From Marinoscillum luteum (lineage in GTDB: Bacteria; Bacteroidota; Bacteroidia; Cytophagales; Cyclobacteriaceae): 64,000 nucleotides of DNA. The stretch is from the NCBI RefSeq assembly GCF_044005705.1, contig NZ_JBIPKE010000018.1, positions 124,001 to 188,000 on the forward strand, read 5' to 3'. Both the position numbers and the translations under genes were made by a program. Positions 1 to 7,821 of this stretch are shown piece after piece. The notes beneath the pieces were generated by a model. That model saw nothing but the letters and a program-made list of their open reading frames with translations. It was not told where the DNA came from and made no database searches. Position 1 is the first letter of the stretch, and every line of letters begins with the position of its first letter.

Positions 1-166
1 CGTCTGTTTGGTTTGCCATGGTGCTTGTTAGTAAATGTGTTTAAAAACAAGCTGGTTCTTAGTGAGATTTTTCGCTTAATGAATGGTAAAAATAATTCTT
101 TTCTGATAACTGTAATGAGAAGTGGGTGTCTTTTCGGTGAATGGTCAATATTTGCTGAGGAAACTG

Positions 167-643
167 CTATTTTTTTCTTCTAATGGTTTGATCCTCTTTT
201 GCTTCATATTTTTTTGGTGCGTACAGGAATCCAAAGGCCTCAGCGTCCTCTTTGGTGTGGGTTTCGTGATGCACGTAGTGAGCCTTCATGATTCGCTTCA
301 TGTACTTGTTTTTGGCTTTGTATGGGATATTGATGCGGCGGTGTACAATGATATCATGAAAAACAAAATAGAACAGACCATAACCCATGATGCCAAACCC
401 CACATACTTTAGAAACGCCCACCCAGGGAGCTCAAAGCCTGCAACGATAAGGAGTATGGAAGGGACACTAAAGACCAATGCAAAAAGGTCATTCCTTTCC
501 AGTGTATGCGGATGTTTTTTGTGATGTGACCGGTGCCAGCTCCACAGTGGACCATGCATCACATACTTGTGAGTGGCCCAGGCCACAGCTTCCATCAGGA
601 GAAAAGTGCCGACAACCAGGACAGTATGGATGAAATAATTCAT
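167..643 (-). CDS. crtZ: Beta-carotene 3-hydroxylase (CrtZ family)
   Basis: Membrane di-iron hydroxylase that adds 3-hydroxyls to beta-rings (beta-carotene to zeaxanthin). The 158-residue protein has hydrophobic segments at about residues 5-23 and 55-100 and the full set of histidine motifs of the fatty-acid-hydroxylase superfamily: HKYVMH near residue 25, HRSHH near 37, HDIIVHRR near 115 and HYVHH near 140. The length is usual for the family. It is the last visible gene of the minus-strand carotenoid operon, two bases after ispH, so its expression should follow the sigma/crtI promoter near 5.06 kb. The C-terminus is lysine-rich. The 166 bases to the left hold no gene I can support. Confidence 0.93.
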   Translation of the reverse strand: MNYFIHTVLVVGTFLLMEAVAWATHKYVMHGPLWSWHRSHHKKHPHTLERNDLFALVFSVPSILLIVAGFELPGWAFLKYVGFGIMGYGLFYFVFHDIIVHRRINIPYKAKNKYMKRIMKAHYVHHETHTKEDAEAFGFLYAPKKYEAKEDQTIRRKK

Positions 644-645
644 TT

Positions 646-1491
646 CTAATAAGTGTTTAGCTCATCACGAACATCTTCCATCAGCCACATGGGCGTGGAG
701 GTGGCTCCACAAATACCAATGCTGCTGTGCTCTGTAAACCATTCTTTTTGTAGTTCAGTTTTGTTACTGATGAAATAGGTCCGTGGGTTGTTTTCCTTGC
801 AGATATTGTACAGCACTTTTCCATTGGAGGATTTGGTGCCGGATACAAATATGATGTGATCATATTGTTGAGCAAAGGCTCGAAGTTCTTTGTCTCGGTT
901 GGACACCTGCCTGCAGATGGTGTCGTGGGTGTTGAGTGTTACCCCTGCTGCCTCTAGCTTTGCTTTGATTTCGTAGAATGCGTCTGTGCTTTTGGTGGTC
1001 TGGCTATAGAGTGTGATCGATTTCGGTAATGTGTCCAGATCCAGCTCTTCGAGACTCTGAAAAACCACCGCCTCGTCATTGGTCTGCCCCAATAGCCCGA
1101 TCACCTCTGCATGACCATGCTTTCCATAGATGTAGATCTTGTCTTTTTTGTCAAAGGAGTTCTTGATCCTGTTTTGAAGCTTCAGTACTACGGGACAGGA
1201 TGCGTCGATCAGGGTCAGGTTGTTCTCAATGGCCAGTTGGTAGGTGCTGGGCGGCTCCCCATGGGCTCTGATCAGCACATTGGCGTCACGCAGGCTCAGA
1301 AGGTCATCATGGCTGATGATTTTCAGTCCTTTGGCTTCCAGTCGTTTCACTTCTTCATCATTGTGCACAATGTCCCCAAGGCAATACAGGTGACCCTCTG
1401 CTTCCAGCATGTCTTCGGCCATCTCTATGGCATAAACCACTCCGAAGCAGAATCCCGAATTTTGATCTATTTGTACCTTTAGGCTTAACAT
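646..1491 (-). CDS. ispH: 4-hydroxy-3-methylbut-2-enyl diphosphate reductase (IspH/LytB)
   Basis: Last step of the MEP isoprenoid pathway: a cytosolic [4Fe-4S] enzyme reducing HMBPP to IPP and DMAPP. The 281-residue protein shows the three cluster cysteine motifs, GFCFGV near residue 15, DASCPVV near 97 and TICRQVSN near 192, and the HGEPP segment of the active site. The length is normal. It lies inside the carotenoid operon between the lycopene cyclase gene (21-base gap) and crtZ (2-base gap). This implies that supply of C5 precursor is co-regulated with pigment synthesis. Nothing is missing; identity is firm. Confidence 0.96.
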   Translation of the reverse strand: MLSLKVQIDQNSGFCFGVVYAIEMAEDMLEAEGHLYCLGDIVHNDEEVKRLEAKGLKIISHDDLLSLRDANVLIRAHGEPPSTYQLAIENNLTLIDASCPVVLKLQNRIKNSFDKKDKIYIYGKHGHAEVIGLLGQTNDEAVVFQSLEELDLDTLPKSITLYSQTTKSTDAFYEIKAKLEAAGVTLNTHDTICRQVSNRDKELRAFAQQYDHIIFVSGTKSSNGKVLYNICKENNPRTYFISNKTELQKEWFTEHSSIGICGATSTPMWLMEDVRDELNTY

Positions 1492-1512
1492 GCGACTACA
1501 ACTGTGTGTTGA

Positions 1513-2211
1513 TTATTTATGTTTGATGCGTATGTAATATTTATTTAAGACTTCATAGAACGTGATATTCATAAGTAATAAAAGTAAAGCATAAACAAAA
1601 TCCTCGATAGGAATGGTGAAGATTCTGAAGTACAGGTTTTCCCTGTTATTATACCAAACAACGGGTTGCTCAAGAAAGCTCCCGGTCAATATTCCGTTGA
1701 TGAAAAGAAAAGGGATGAGATGTATGCTGTAGGCCACCCAGAATTTGCCTAACCAGTGTGGGTTCATGAGCGCGACCAGGATGAGAAATGAACCTGCAAA
1801 GATGAAATTCCAAAAGGTGTAGGCCTTCTGATCGTTTATCACGGCCATCACCAATAACAAAAAGGCCATCGAAACTGTAAGGATCCGGAAGCTTCTGCTG
1901 GTTTTGATCCCGGGTAGAAAGTACCTGACACACTCATAGATAAACACACTGGCGAAGGGCACACTTATGAAAAAGAGCCATTCTTCCAGCGGGAGGCCCC
2001 ACAGGAATACTCCTATTAAATAATTTTCATTGAAGCCCCAGACCCCTTTTTGAGTGAAGATGATATCCCACGTGATGAAGAATGCGGCTGTGATGAATAT
2101 CGCTGGAAATAGGGTCGGCCATTTTTTGGCATACTGAATACGTGGCTCGAACGAGCGAATGAGCGGAAACGCGAGGGTGAAAATGTGCAGCAGCAGGTAG
2201 AGCGATTTCAT
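1513..2211 (-). CDS. crtY: Fused heterodimer-type lycopene cyclase (CrtYcd)
   Basis: Integral membrane lycopene beta-cyclase of the CrtYc/CrtYd type, here as one 232-residue polypeptide with two repeats. The first repeat carries PLEEWLFF near residue 75 and the second PIEDFVYALL near 200; the P-x-E-(E/D)-x3-F motif is the acidic signature of this family. I count six to seven hydrophobic helices. The start codon overlaps the stop of crtB by four bases (2208-2211), so translation is probably coupled. It is unrelated in sequence to the soluble FAD-binding CrtY or CrtL. The predicted product is gamma- then beta-carotene. The symbol is given for function; crtYcd would be more exact. Confidence 0.88.
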   Translation of the reverse strand: MKSLYLLLHIFTLAFPLIRSFEPRIQYAKKWPTLFPAIFITAAFFITWDIIFTQKGVWGFNENYLIGVFLWGLPLEEWLFFISVPFASVFIYECVRYFLPGIKTSRSFRILTVSMAFLLLVMAVINDQKAYTFWNFIFAGSFLILVALMNPHWLGKFWVAYSIHLIPFLFINGILTGSFLEQPVVWYNNRENLYFRIFTIPIEDFVYALLLLLMNITFYEVLNKYYIRIKHK

Positions 2212-3044
2212 CTCAGAAGTTTGAGGCGGTGCATAAGGAGTGTTTTGCTCAGCAGGACCATTTTCTGGAAATCAGGTACCCGGATCCGCTCAGAGAGTAT
2301 TTTGGAGGCTGATAGTTTTCTAATTTTCTTAAATAGCTGCAAATAGTAGATATAGGCAAGATACACACCGGCACGGGCTGGTGGTGGCAATTGTTTGATG
2401 CCGATCAGGGCGGCTTTGAAGTCCTGTTCTATATCGGTTTCGATTTTCTTTTTATCCTCCTGACTGAAATCGGAAAAGTCCACACCGGGAAAATAGATCC
2501 TTCCCCGTTCTTTGAAATCGCTCTTGATGTCTCTTAGAAAATTCACTTTCTGAAATGCCGCGCCCAGGTGTTTGGCGGAAGGTTGCAGTCGGTCATACTC
2601 TGCATCGTCACCATCGCAAAATACCCGCAGGCACATGAGGCCTACCACTTCTGCAGAGCCGTATATGTATTCTTCATATCCGGCCTGGTTGTAGGATTCA
2701 CCTTGCAGATCCATCTCCATGCTATGCAGAAAGGCTTCGATGAGGTCATGCCCGATGTGATATTGATTAACGACGAGCTGAAAAGAGTGCAAGACAGGAT
2801 TCAGACTTATTTTTTCGTCAATGGCCTGGTACGTGTCCATCTTGAAACGGGCCAGGAGCTGCGCTTTGTCAAAATCATGGAAGGTGTCCACAATCTCATC
2901 TGCATACCTGACAAACCCATAAATGGCATAAATGGGCATGTGAAATTTCTTATGTAGTGTTCGTATGCCCAGAGTAAACGAAGTGCTGTAGTTTCTGGTG
3001 ATAACCTTGCTGCATTGAAGGGCCGTGTGGGTGTATAGATCCAT
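2208..3044 (-). CDS. crtB: Phytoene synthase
   Basis: Condenses two geranylgeranyl diphosphates head to head into phytoene, at the membrane surface. The 278-residue protein has the first aspartate-rich motif (YADEIVDTF, near residue 46) and the second (NFLRDIKSDFKERGRIYFP, near residue 168) of the squalene/phytoene synthase fold, where the diphosphates bind through magnesium. Length is usual for bacterial CrtB. It begins ten bases after the crtI stop and ends overlapping the lycopene cyclase start. The crtI-crtB order is the common one in Bacteroidota. Confidence 0.95.
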   Translation of the reverse strand: MDLYTHTALQCSKVITRNYSTSFTLGIRTLHKKFHMPIYAIYGFVRYADEIVDTFHDFDKAQLLARFKMDTYQAIDEKISLNPVLHSFQLVVNQYHIGHDLIEAFLHSMEMDLQGESYNQAGYEEYIYGSAEVVGLMCLRVFCDGDDAEYDRLQPSAKHLGAAFQKVNFLRDIKSDFKERGRIYFPGVDFSDFSQEDKKKIETDIEQDFKAALIGIKQLPPPARAGVYLAYIYYLQLFKKIRKLSASKILSERIRVPDFQKMVLLSKTLLMHRLKLLR

Positions 3045-3054
3045 TATGCTAAAA

Positions 3055-4524
3055 TTACTTAAAATCTTTAGCTATTTCCCGGGCTACTACCTCGCCGGAG
3101 ATGATGGAGGGAGGCACACCTGGCCCTGGCACGGTGAGCTGGCCGGTGAAATAAAGGTTGGTCAGCTTTTTACTTTTCATGGCCGGCTTCAGAATGGCGG
3201 TTTGCAGCAGGGTATTGGCGAGTCCATAAGCATTCCCTTTATATGAGTGGTAATCGGCTACAAAATCATTGTGCGCATAGCTTTTTTTCACCACGATATG
3301 GTCCCGGATGTTGGTTCCGGTAAACGCTTCCAAACGATCCATGGCAAGCTGAAAATATTTTTCTCTGATGGCTTCAGTGTCCTCAAGGTCTGGAGCCACC
3401 GGAATGAGAATGACCAGGTTTTCATGACCGGCCGGGGCCACGGTATCATCTGTTTTGGAAGTGACGGATGTGTAGAGGAGGGGTTTTGAGGGCCACTTGG
3501 GATCATTGTAGATTTCGTGGGCATGTTGTTTGAAGTCTTCATCAAAAAACAACACGTGGTGCTTCATATTGGGAAGCGGCTGATCCACCCCAATATAAAA
3601 CAGCAGGGAAGAAGGGGCCATGGTGCGGGTGTCCCAATACTTGGGGGAGTAATTGCGATAGCCCTCTGGGAGAATGTGCTGATCCAGATGATGATAATCG
3701 GCACCCCCTACTACTATGTCTACAGCATGTGATCCCTTTGAGGTGACCAGGTGGGTGATGTTTTTGCCCGCAATGTTCACGCTTGTCACTGCTTCGTCAT
3801 AATGAAATTTTACGCCCAGGCTTTCTGCCAGCGTTACCATCCCCTCCACTACTCTAAACATTCCTCCCTTGGGGTACCAGGTGCCCAGCTGAATGTCGGC
3901 GTAGTTCATGAGGCTGTAAAGAGCAGGGGTGTTTTCAGGAGTACTGCCCAGGAAAAGCACTGGAAACTCCATGAGCTGAATCAGCTTTTCGTTTTTGAAA
4001 AATTTGCGGATGTGCTTACTCATGGAGGTGAGCACGTCCATCTTCAGCAATCCTGTGAGCAGGCGCCTGTCGGCAAATTCCATGAGTGATCGGCTGGGTT
4101 TATACACCAGGTCGTTGATACCCACTTCGTATTTAAAGGCGGCCTGTTTCAGGAATTTCCTAAGTGCCAGACTGCTTTCGGGTTCTATTTTTTCAAACAA
4201 GGCTTCCATTTCAGCCATAGAAGCCGGGAGGTCTATAGACTCCTTTTCAAATCTTACCCTATAAGAGGGATCCAGTCGCTGCAGTTCATAGTAATCGGAT
4301 GGTGTTTTCTGGAAGTGCTCAAAGAAACGCTCAAATACATCGGGCATCCAGTACCAGGACGGCCCCATATCAAAAGTAAAGCCAGACATTTTTAATTGCC
4401 TGGCTCTGCCTCCCGGAGTACTGTTTTTCTCCAGAACAATTACCTCATTTCCGGCTTTGGCCAGATGGCAAGCGGCCGACAAGCCCGCAAAACCTGAGCC
4501 AATAACACCTATTTTTTTACCCAT
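3055..4524 (-). CDS. crtI: Phytoene desaturase
   Basis: FAD-dependent desaturase converting phytoene to lycopene in four steps. The 489-residue protein starts with a dinucleotide-binding motif (GVIGSGFAGLSAACHL) and ends with the family's C-terminal FAD motif (TGQLTVPGPGVPPSIISGE). The full CrtI length is present. The ATG overlaps the last base of the upstream sigma-factor gene, implying translational coupling. A CrtD-type 3,4-desaturase would look similar, but this is the only desaturase here and sits directly before crtB, so the lycopene-forming role is much more likely. Confidence 0.95.
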   Translation of the reverse strand: MGKKIGVIGSGFAGLSAACHLAKAGNEVIVLEKNSTPGGRARQLKMSGFTFDMGPSWYWMPDVFERFFEHFQKTPSDYYELQRLDPSYRVRFEKESIDLPASMAEMEALFEKIEPESSLALRKFLKQAAFKYEVGINDLVYKPSRSLMEFADRRLLTGLLKMDVLTSMSKHIRKFFKNEKLIQLMEFPVLFLGSTPENTPALYSLMNYADIQLGTWYPKGGMFRVVEGMVTLAESLGVKFHYDEAVTSVNIAGKNITHLVTSKGSHAVDIVVGGADYHHLDQHILPEGYRNYSPKYWDTRTMAPSSLLFYIGVDQPLPNMKHHVLFFDEDFKQHAHEIYNDPKWPSKPLLYTSVTSKTDDTVAPAGHENLVILIPVAPDLEDTEAIREKYFQLAMDRLEAFTGTNIRDHIVVKKSYAHNDFVADYHSYKGNAYGLANTLLQTAILKPAMKSKKLTNLYFTGQLTVPGPGVPPSIISGEVVAREIAKDFK

Positions 4525-5036
4525 TAGTTCTTATTGCCGTAAACCTTCAGTTTGGTCTTCAACTCTTTTCTGGCAATATGGATTCTGTTTTTGACAGTTC
4601 CAATGGGAATATTCAACTTATCTGCTATTTCGTGGTATTTAAATCCCCTGAAGTGCATCATGAACGGTACTTTGTAAGAGTCCTGCAGCTTGTCTACAGC
4701 GCCATTGATGTCACGCATGGCAAAATCCGTATAGGCGTTGTTCTGGATGGTGCTGCCTGTGGAGTTAATATAATGCAGGTTCTGTGTGGTATCTATGAAG
4801 GTGTTTCTCCGGACCATTCTTTGATAGTTGGTGATGAAGGTGTTCTTCATGATGGTATACATCCATGCCTTCAGGTTAGTCCCTTCGGCAAATTTATCTC
4901 TGTTAGTGAAAGCCTTTAGAATCGTTTCCTGAAGGAGATCATTGGCATCCTCCATGTCTCTGGTAAGCTTCAGAGCGAATGGCTTTAATGAGCTGGTTAG
5001 TTGATCTACTTTATAACTGAATTCAAGAGCTGTCAT
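4524..5036 (-). CDS. ECF-type RNA polymerase sigma factor leading the crt operon
   Basis: 170-residue sigma factor with region 2 (DLLQETILKAF near residue 34, for core and -10 contacts) and a C-terminal region 4 helix-turn-helix (HEIADKLNIPIGTVKNRIHIARKEL, given here as HEIADKLNIP near residue 134 followed by GTVKNRIHIARKEL). There is no region 1 or 3, as expected for an ECF sigma. No anti-sigma gene is adjacent, so activity is probably controlled at the level of synthesis. It is the first gene of the carotenoid operon and its stop overlaps the crtI start. Inference: it either amplifies transcription of the crt genes or carries the light signal to other promoters. Confidence 0.9.
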   Translation of the reverse strand: MTALEFSYKVDQLTSSLKPFALKLTRDMEDANDLLQETILKAFTNRDKFAEGTNLKAWMYTIMKNTFITNYQRMVRRNTFIDTTQNLHYINSTGSTIQNNAYTDFAMRDINGAVDKLQDSYKVPFMMHFRGFKYHEIADKLNIPIGTVKNRIHIARKELKTKLKVYGNKN

Positions 5037-5051
5037 AGTCGTCTTTCGTTT

Positions 5052-5103
5052 TGTTTAATTCAAAGATACAAAAAGTTAAACAGAATTTTATCCTTTTGTT
5101 TAA
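5052..5103 (-). promoter_or_regulatory. Promoter of the sigma-crt operon with repeated TGTTTAA half-sites
   Basis: On the minus strand TATCTTTG (plus-strand 5061-5068) fits the Bacteroidota TAnnTTTG -7 element exactly, 25 bases before the sigma-factor ATG. It is flanked by three copies of a 7-base half-site in alternating orientation: plus-strand TGTTTAA 5052-5058, TTAAACA 5076-5082 and TGTTTAA 5097-5103, spaced 24 and 21 bases apart. A further near copy, ATAAACA, is at 5121-5127, and another TGTTTAA at 5240-5246. Such spacing, near two helical turns, is what an oligomeric MerR-type repressor could bind. The region is AT-rich, so chance copies are possible. Confidence 0.6.
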
Positions 5104-5170
5104 GTTTTTTCTATAAATACATAAACATTATTACGTGTATAGACATCAAATGGTTTCCGAAAAACGCATA

Positions 5171-5196
5171 AAAAAACCCTTCATGGATATGAAGGG
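5171..5196 (-). terminator. Intrinsic terminator after the CarH-like regulator
   Basis: Perfect 8-base inverted repeat CCCTTCAT / ATGAAGGG (5177-5184 and 5189-5196) with a 4-base loop. Read on the minus strand it is followed by a run of seven T. It lies 77 bases after the regulator's stop codon, separating the regulator from the sigma-crt operon, so the operon needs its own promoter. Confidence 0.85.
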
Positions 5197-5272
5197 CGCT
5201 TTTGTTTAGATAGTGTGAACGAATTTAGCGTTCAAATATTGTTTAAGATTTTCTCAAAAATGTGAATCTTTT

Positions 5273-6175
5273 TTAAAGATTCGACAATGTGAGAGTATGT
5301 GATTCCACAAAATCGATCATCTGATCAAACCGGGAGAAAAAAGTGACGTTTTCCGGTGCCTGCACATCCTGGCCAATCACCTGATAGCCGGTAAGCAAAA
5401 TCTGACAGTCAGAAAATTTTTCGGATAGGTGATCTACGTAACCCTGCACGTCACTGGGGCCCGGAACCGTGGTGAGTACGGATAGCAGGTAGTCCGGTTT
5501 GTGAATGTCGCAAACAGCTTCCAGATCCATAATGGGGAGTGACTGCCCCAGGTAGATGCTTTTATTATTGCGTGATTTGATGAGGTAATCCGCAAACAGC
5601 AGGCTGAGCTCGTGAAGCTCTCCTTCTGGCAGGTAGAGCAAATATTTTTTGGACTTATCCGCCGGCACGGTGTACTGACCGTCGATGGCCACGATGAGCT
5701 TTTGCCTCACAAGGTTAGAAATAAAGTGCTCCTGGGCGGGGTTGATGGCTCCGGTTTGCCAGAGGATACCTATTTTATTCAGGAAGGGATAGATGATGTT
5801 CATCATCGTTTTCTCAAATCCCAACTTCAGGATATTGGTAGAGATGATTTTTTCAAACCGCTCTTCATCAATGTCCACCATGGAGATGGTCAGTGCGTGA
5901 ATTTGCTCCGGGTAGCGGAGGTTGAGTTCTGTGAGCTTCAATACTTCACGCTGCATATCACCATGGGTCATCTCGGCAATCTTGGAGATCTTGACGCCAT
6001 TTTCTTTGAGCAGGGCTACATTCAGAATAAGTTTCAGGTCCTGGTCATCATAGAAGCGGATGTTGGTGTCCGTCCTTTTGGGCTTGATGAGCTCGTATCT
6101 CTGCTCCCAAATCCTGATGGTATGGGCTTTGATTCCAGATAAATGCTCTAAATCCCTGATAGAAAATGTACTCAT
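5273..6175 (-). CDS. MerR-family transcription regulator with B12-binding domain, CarH/LitR-like photoreceptor
   Basis: A 300-residue cytosolic regulator: MerR helix-turn-helix at residues 1-70 (FSIRDLEHLSGIKAHTIRIW), a helical bundle at about 85-165, and a B12-binding Rossmann domain at about 175-290. The light-sensing residues known from CarH of Thermus thermophilus (Trp131, Glu141, His142, and the cobalt ligand His177) have counterparts with the right spacing: Trp139, Glu149-His150 and His188 in GELHEL. In the family, adenosylcobalamin drives tetramer formation and DNA binding in the dark, and light breaks the cobalt-carbon bond and releases the operator. Placement next to the crt operon supports that role. 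I infer repression of the 5.05-5.10 kb promoter. It ends in a terminator at 5171-5196. Confidence 0.88.
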   Translation of the reverse strand: MSTFSIRDLEHLSGIKAHTIRIWEQRYELIKPKRTDTNIRFYDDQDLKLILNVALLKENGVKISKIAEMTHGDMQREVLKLTELNLRYPEQIHALTISMVDIDEERFEKIISTNILKLGFEKTMMNIIYPFLNKIGILWQTGAINPAQEHFISNLVRQKLIVAIDGQYTVPADKSKKYLLYLPEGELHELSLLFADYLIKSRNNKSIYLGQSLPIMDLEAVCDIHKPDYLLSVLTTVPGPSDVQGYVDHLSEKFSDCQILLTGYQVIGQDVQAPENVTFFSRFDQMIDFVESHTLTLSNL

Positions 6176-6247
6176 TCAAGTAATAATTTTTCCCTGATCA
6201 ATATAGATATGGGTATGGTCTGATAACCCCGGTCTTTTCCAAAGTGT

Positions 6248-6883
6248 TTAAATTTTGGTAAAAAAGATGGCGGAAAAATACAGAATTTGTGACAGGATTA
6301 ATGTGACGGATACCGGATTCATTAGTTTCGGCTGATGCCTATGCATCACCAGGGCCATCACCAGAGCCATCACAAACCACGACAGATAGTTTTGTATGGG
6401 AATGTCCCCCCCGGCCCACGACCAATAGCCCAGATGAATTGCCACGGGCTCGATGAGTAGATCCATCAAAAGCATCGCGAGTGCGGTAAAAAGGATTCTG
6501 AAGGCAGGTTTTTTGAAGAGGTTTCCTATAGAAAAAAAAGCATAAATAAGGAGGAACCAATTGACCCCAATGACGAGGGGTACCTCCAGTAGTTTCCACC
6601 CCAGCACCGGTCCATAAGCATACCTGCCAAAGGGGAATCCGGTATGTACTCCCAGTACCTCCACACCAAAACCCACCAGAACACAGAAAAGCAGGGGCGG
6701 AAGAACGGATCTGAGTGCACCCGGATGGCAAGCCAGCAATATCCCCGTAGAAACGATGAGGTTCACAGGGGTAAGGGCGACGACCAGCTCGCTGGTGAGG
6801 GGCAGGAGCGTACCCGCCACACCTACTATGTGGAGTAATATGATAAGAAAGTGAGGCAGAAACTTTTTGGATAGCGCTGGCAT
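6248..6883 (-). CDS. Carotenoid biosynthesis protein, CruF-like 1',2'-hydratase
   Basis: A 211-residue membrane protein with about six hydrophobic helices and the conserved segments of the DUF422/CruF family: TGFPFGRYAYGP near residue 81, a LLMDLLIEPVA segment near 137 and YWSW near 153. CruF adds water across the 1',2' double bond of an acyclic psi end-group. With CrtZ this would allow 3- and 1'-hydroxylated monocyclic carotenoids of the saproxanthin or myxol type. The further 3',4'-desaturase (CrtD) needed for those is not in the window. It lies just upstream of the CarH-like gene and is divergent from the DUF4286 gene. The exact product is inferred. Confidence 0.75.
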   Translation of the reverse strand: MPALSKKFLPHFLIILLHIVGVAGTLLPLTSELVVALTPVNLIVSTGILLACHPGALRSVLPPLLFCVLVGFGVEVLGVHTGFPFGRYAYGPVLGWKLLEVPLVIGVNWFLLIYAFFSIGNLFKKPAFRILFTALAMLLMDLLIEPVAIHLGYWSWAGGDIPIQNYLSWFVMALVMALVMHRHQPKLMNPVSVTLILSQILYFSAIFFTKI

Positions 6884-6938
6884 TGGCGTAGAAAACCCTT
6901 TTACTTTGGAGAAGGTTTGGTCAAGTAAATGAAAATAT

Positions 6939-7244
6939 ATGATCGTTTATAATGTTACAGTAAATATAGAAACAGAAGTAGAGTCTGATTGGCTTTCCTG
7001 GATGAAGCAGACTCACATTCCTGAGGTGTTGCAGACGGGCTGCTTTACAGAGCATCGTTTTCTGAAATTACTGAATGACGACCCGGAGGCAACCGGCACC
7101 ACTTACGCCGTGCAATACTTTGCTCCCGGGATCACCAGCCTGAACAACTACCTCGATAATTTTGCTCCGGGGCTTCAAAAGAAAGTCATCGACCGATACA
7201 GTAATAAATTTGTGGCCTTCCGTACCTTTTTGGAAGAGGTTTAA
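6939..7244 (+). CDS. DUF4286 family protein
   Basis: 101 residues, soluble, no signal peptide or membrane segment. It matches the small DUF4286 family of Bacteroidota (IYNVTVNIE start, W-x2-WMKQTHIPEV near residue 19-30, FVAFRTFLEEV end), whose fold resembles ferredoxin-like dimeric alpha-beta barrels. Function is unknown. It is a single gene, divergent from the cruF-like gene and convergent with the GNAT gene, whose stop it overlaps by four bases. TACTTTGG at about 6900 is near, but does not match, the -7 consensus. Confidence 0.75.
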   Translation: MIVYNVTVNIETEVESDWLSWMKQTHIPEVLQTGCFTEHRFLKLLNDDPEATGTTYAVQYFAPGITSLNNYLDNFAPGLQKKVIDRYSNKFVAFRTFLEEV

Positions 7245-7684
7245 AAATTTAGATTACAGTTCAGCCAGCCGTCTTCTATGTTGGCCTGATATTTTTTGTA
7301 GAAGTTAATGGCAGGTTCGTTCCAGTCGAGTACCTGCCACATCATGCCGGTGGCTCCAGCGGCCTTGCCGATGGCAATGGTCTCTTCGAAAAGCAATTTC
7401 CCGATTCCGGAACCCCTTTTGGCCTCTGTGACAATGAGGTCCTCCAGATAGATGCGCTTTCCTTTCCAGGTGGAGTATCGCCAGTAGTACATGGACATCC
7501 CATGGATGGTTCCGGCTTCCTCTGCCACGATGAATCCAAAAATCGGATGTTCGCCAAAGCCATCGTTTTCCATCATCTCCAGAGTGTTGGTCACTTCATC
7601 TGGCGCTTTTTCATAAATGGCGAGCTCCCGGATTAGCTCCAGTGCTCTGGGAAGGTCTTCTTTGGTGCCTTTTCGTATGATCAT
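7241..7684 (-). CDS. GNAT family N-acetyltransferase
   Basis: 147-residue acetyltransferase with the GNAT acetyl-CoA motif (LIVTEAKRGSGIGKLLFEE, near residues 86-104: the R/Q-x-x-G-x-G/A element is RGSGIG) and the family's C-terminal WNEPAINFYKK segment. The beginning (IRKGTKEDLPRALELIRELA) and length are like spermidine/spermine and thialysine N-acetyltransferases, but the substrate cannot be told from sequence. It converges with the DUF4286 gene, with stops overlapping. Confidence 0.88.
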   Translation of the reverse strand: MIIRKGTKEDLPRALELIRELAIYEKAPDEVTNTLEMMENDGFGEHPIFGFIVAEEAGTIHGMSMYYWRYSTWKGKRIYLEDLIVTEAKRGSGIGKLLFEETIAIGKAAGATGMMWQVLDWNEPAINFYKKYQANIEDGWLNCNLNF

Positions 7685-7763
7685 GGCTCTAAATTATAAA
7701 AGTCTGAGCAGAACGGGCTTTTCGGATTTGATCATCGGGAATAGGTTATTTGTGGATAAATCA

Positions 7764-7771
7764 TACATTTG
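7764..7771 (+). promoter_or_regulatory. Candidate -7 promoter element of the hybrid histidine kinase gene
   Basis: TACATTTG fits TAnnTTTG exactly, about 50 bases before the proposed TTG start at 7822. I see no clear -33 TTTG at the usual spacing. Confidence 0.5.
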
Positions 7772-7821
7772 TCAAAATTCGTCAATCGAATTACCTTCAG
7801 AAATAATCTAAACACCGCCAA

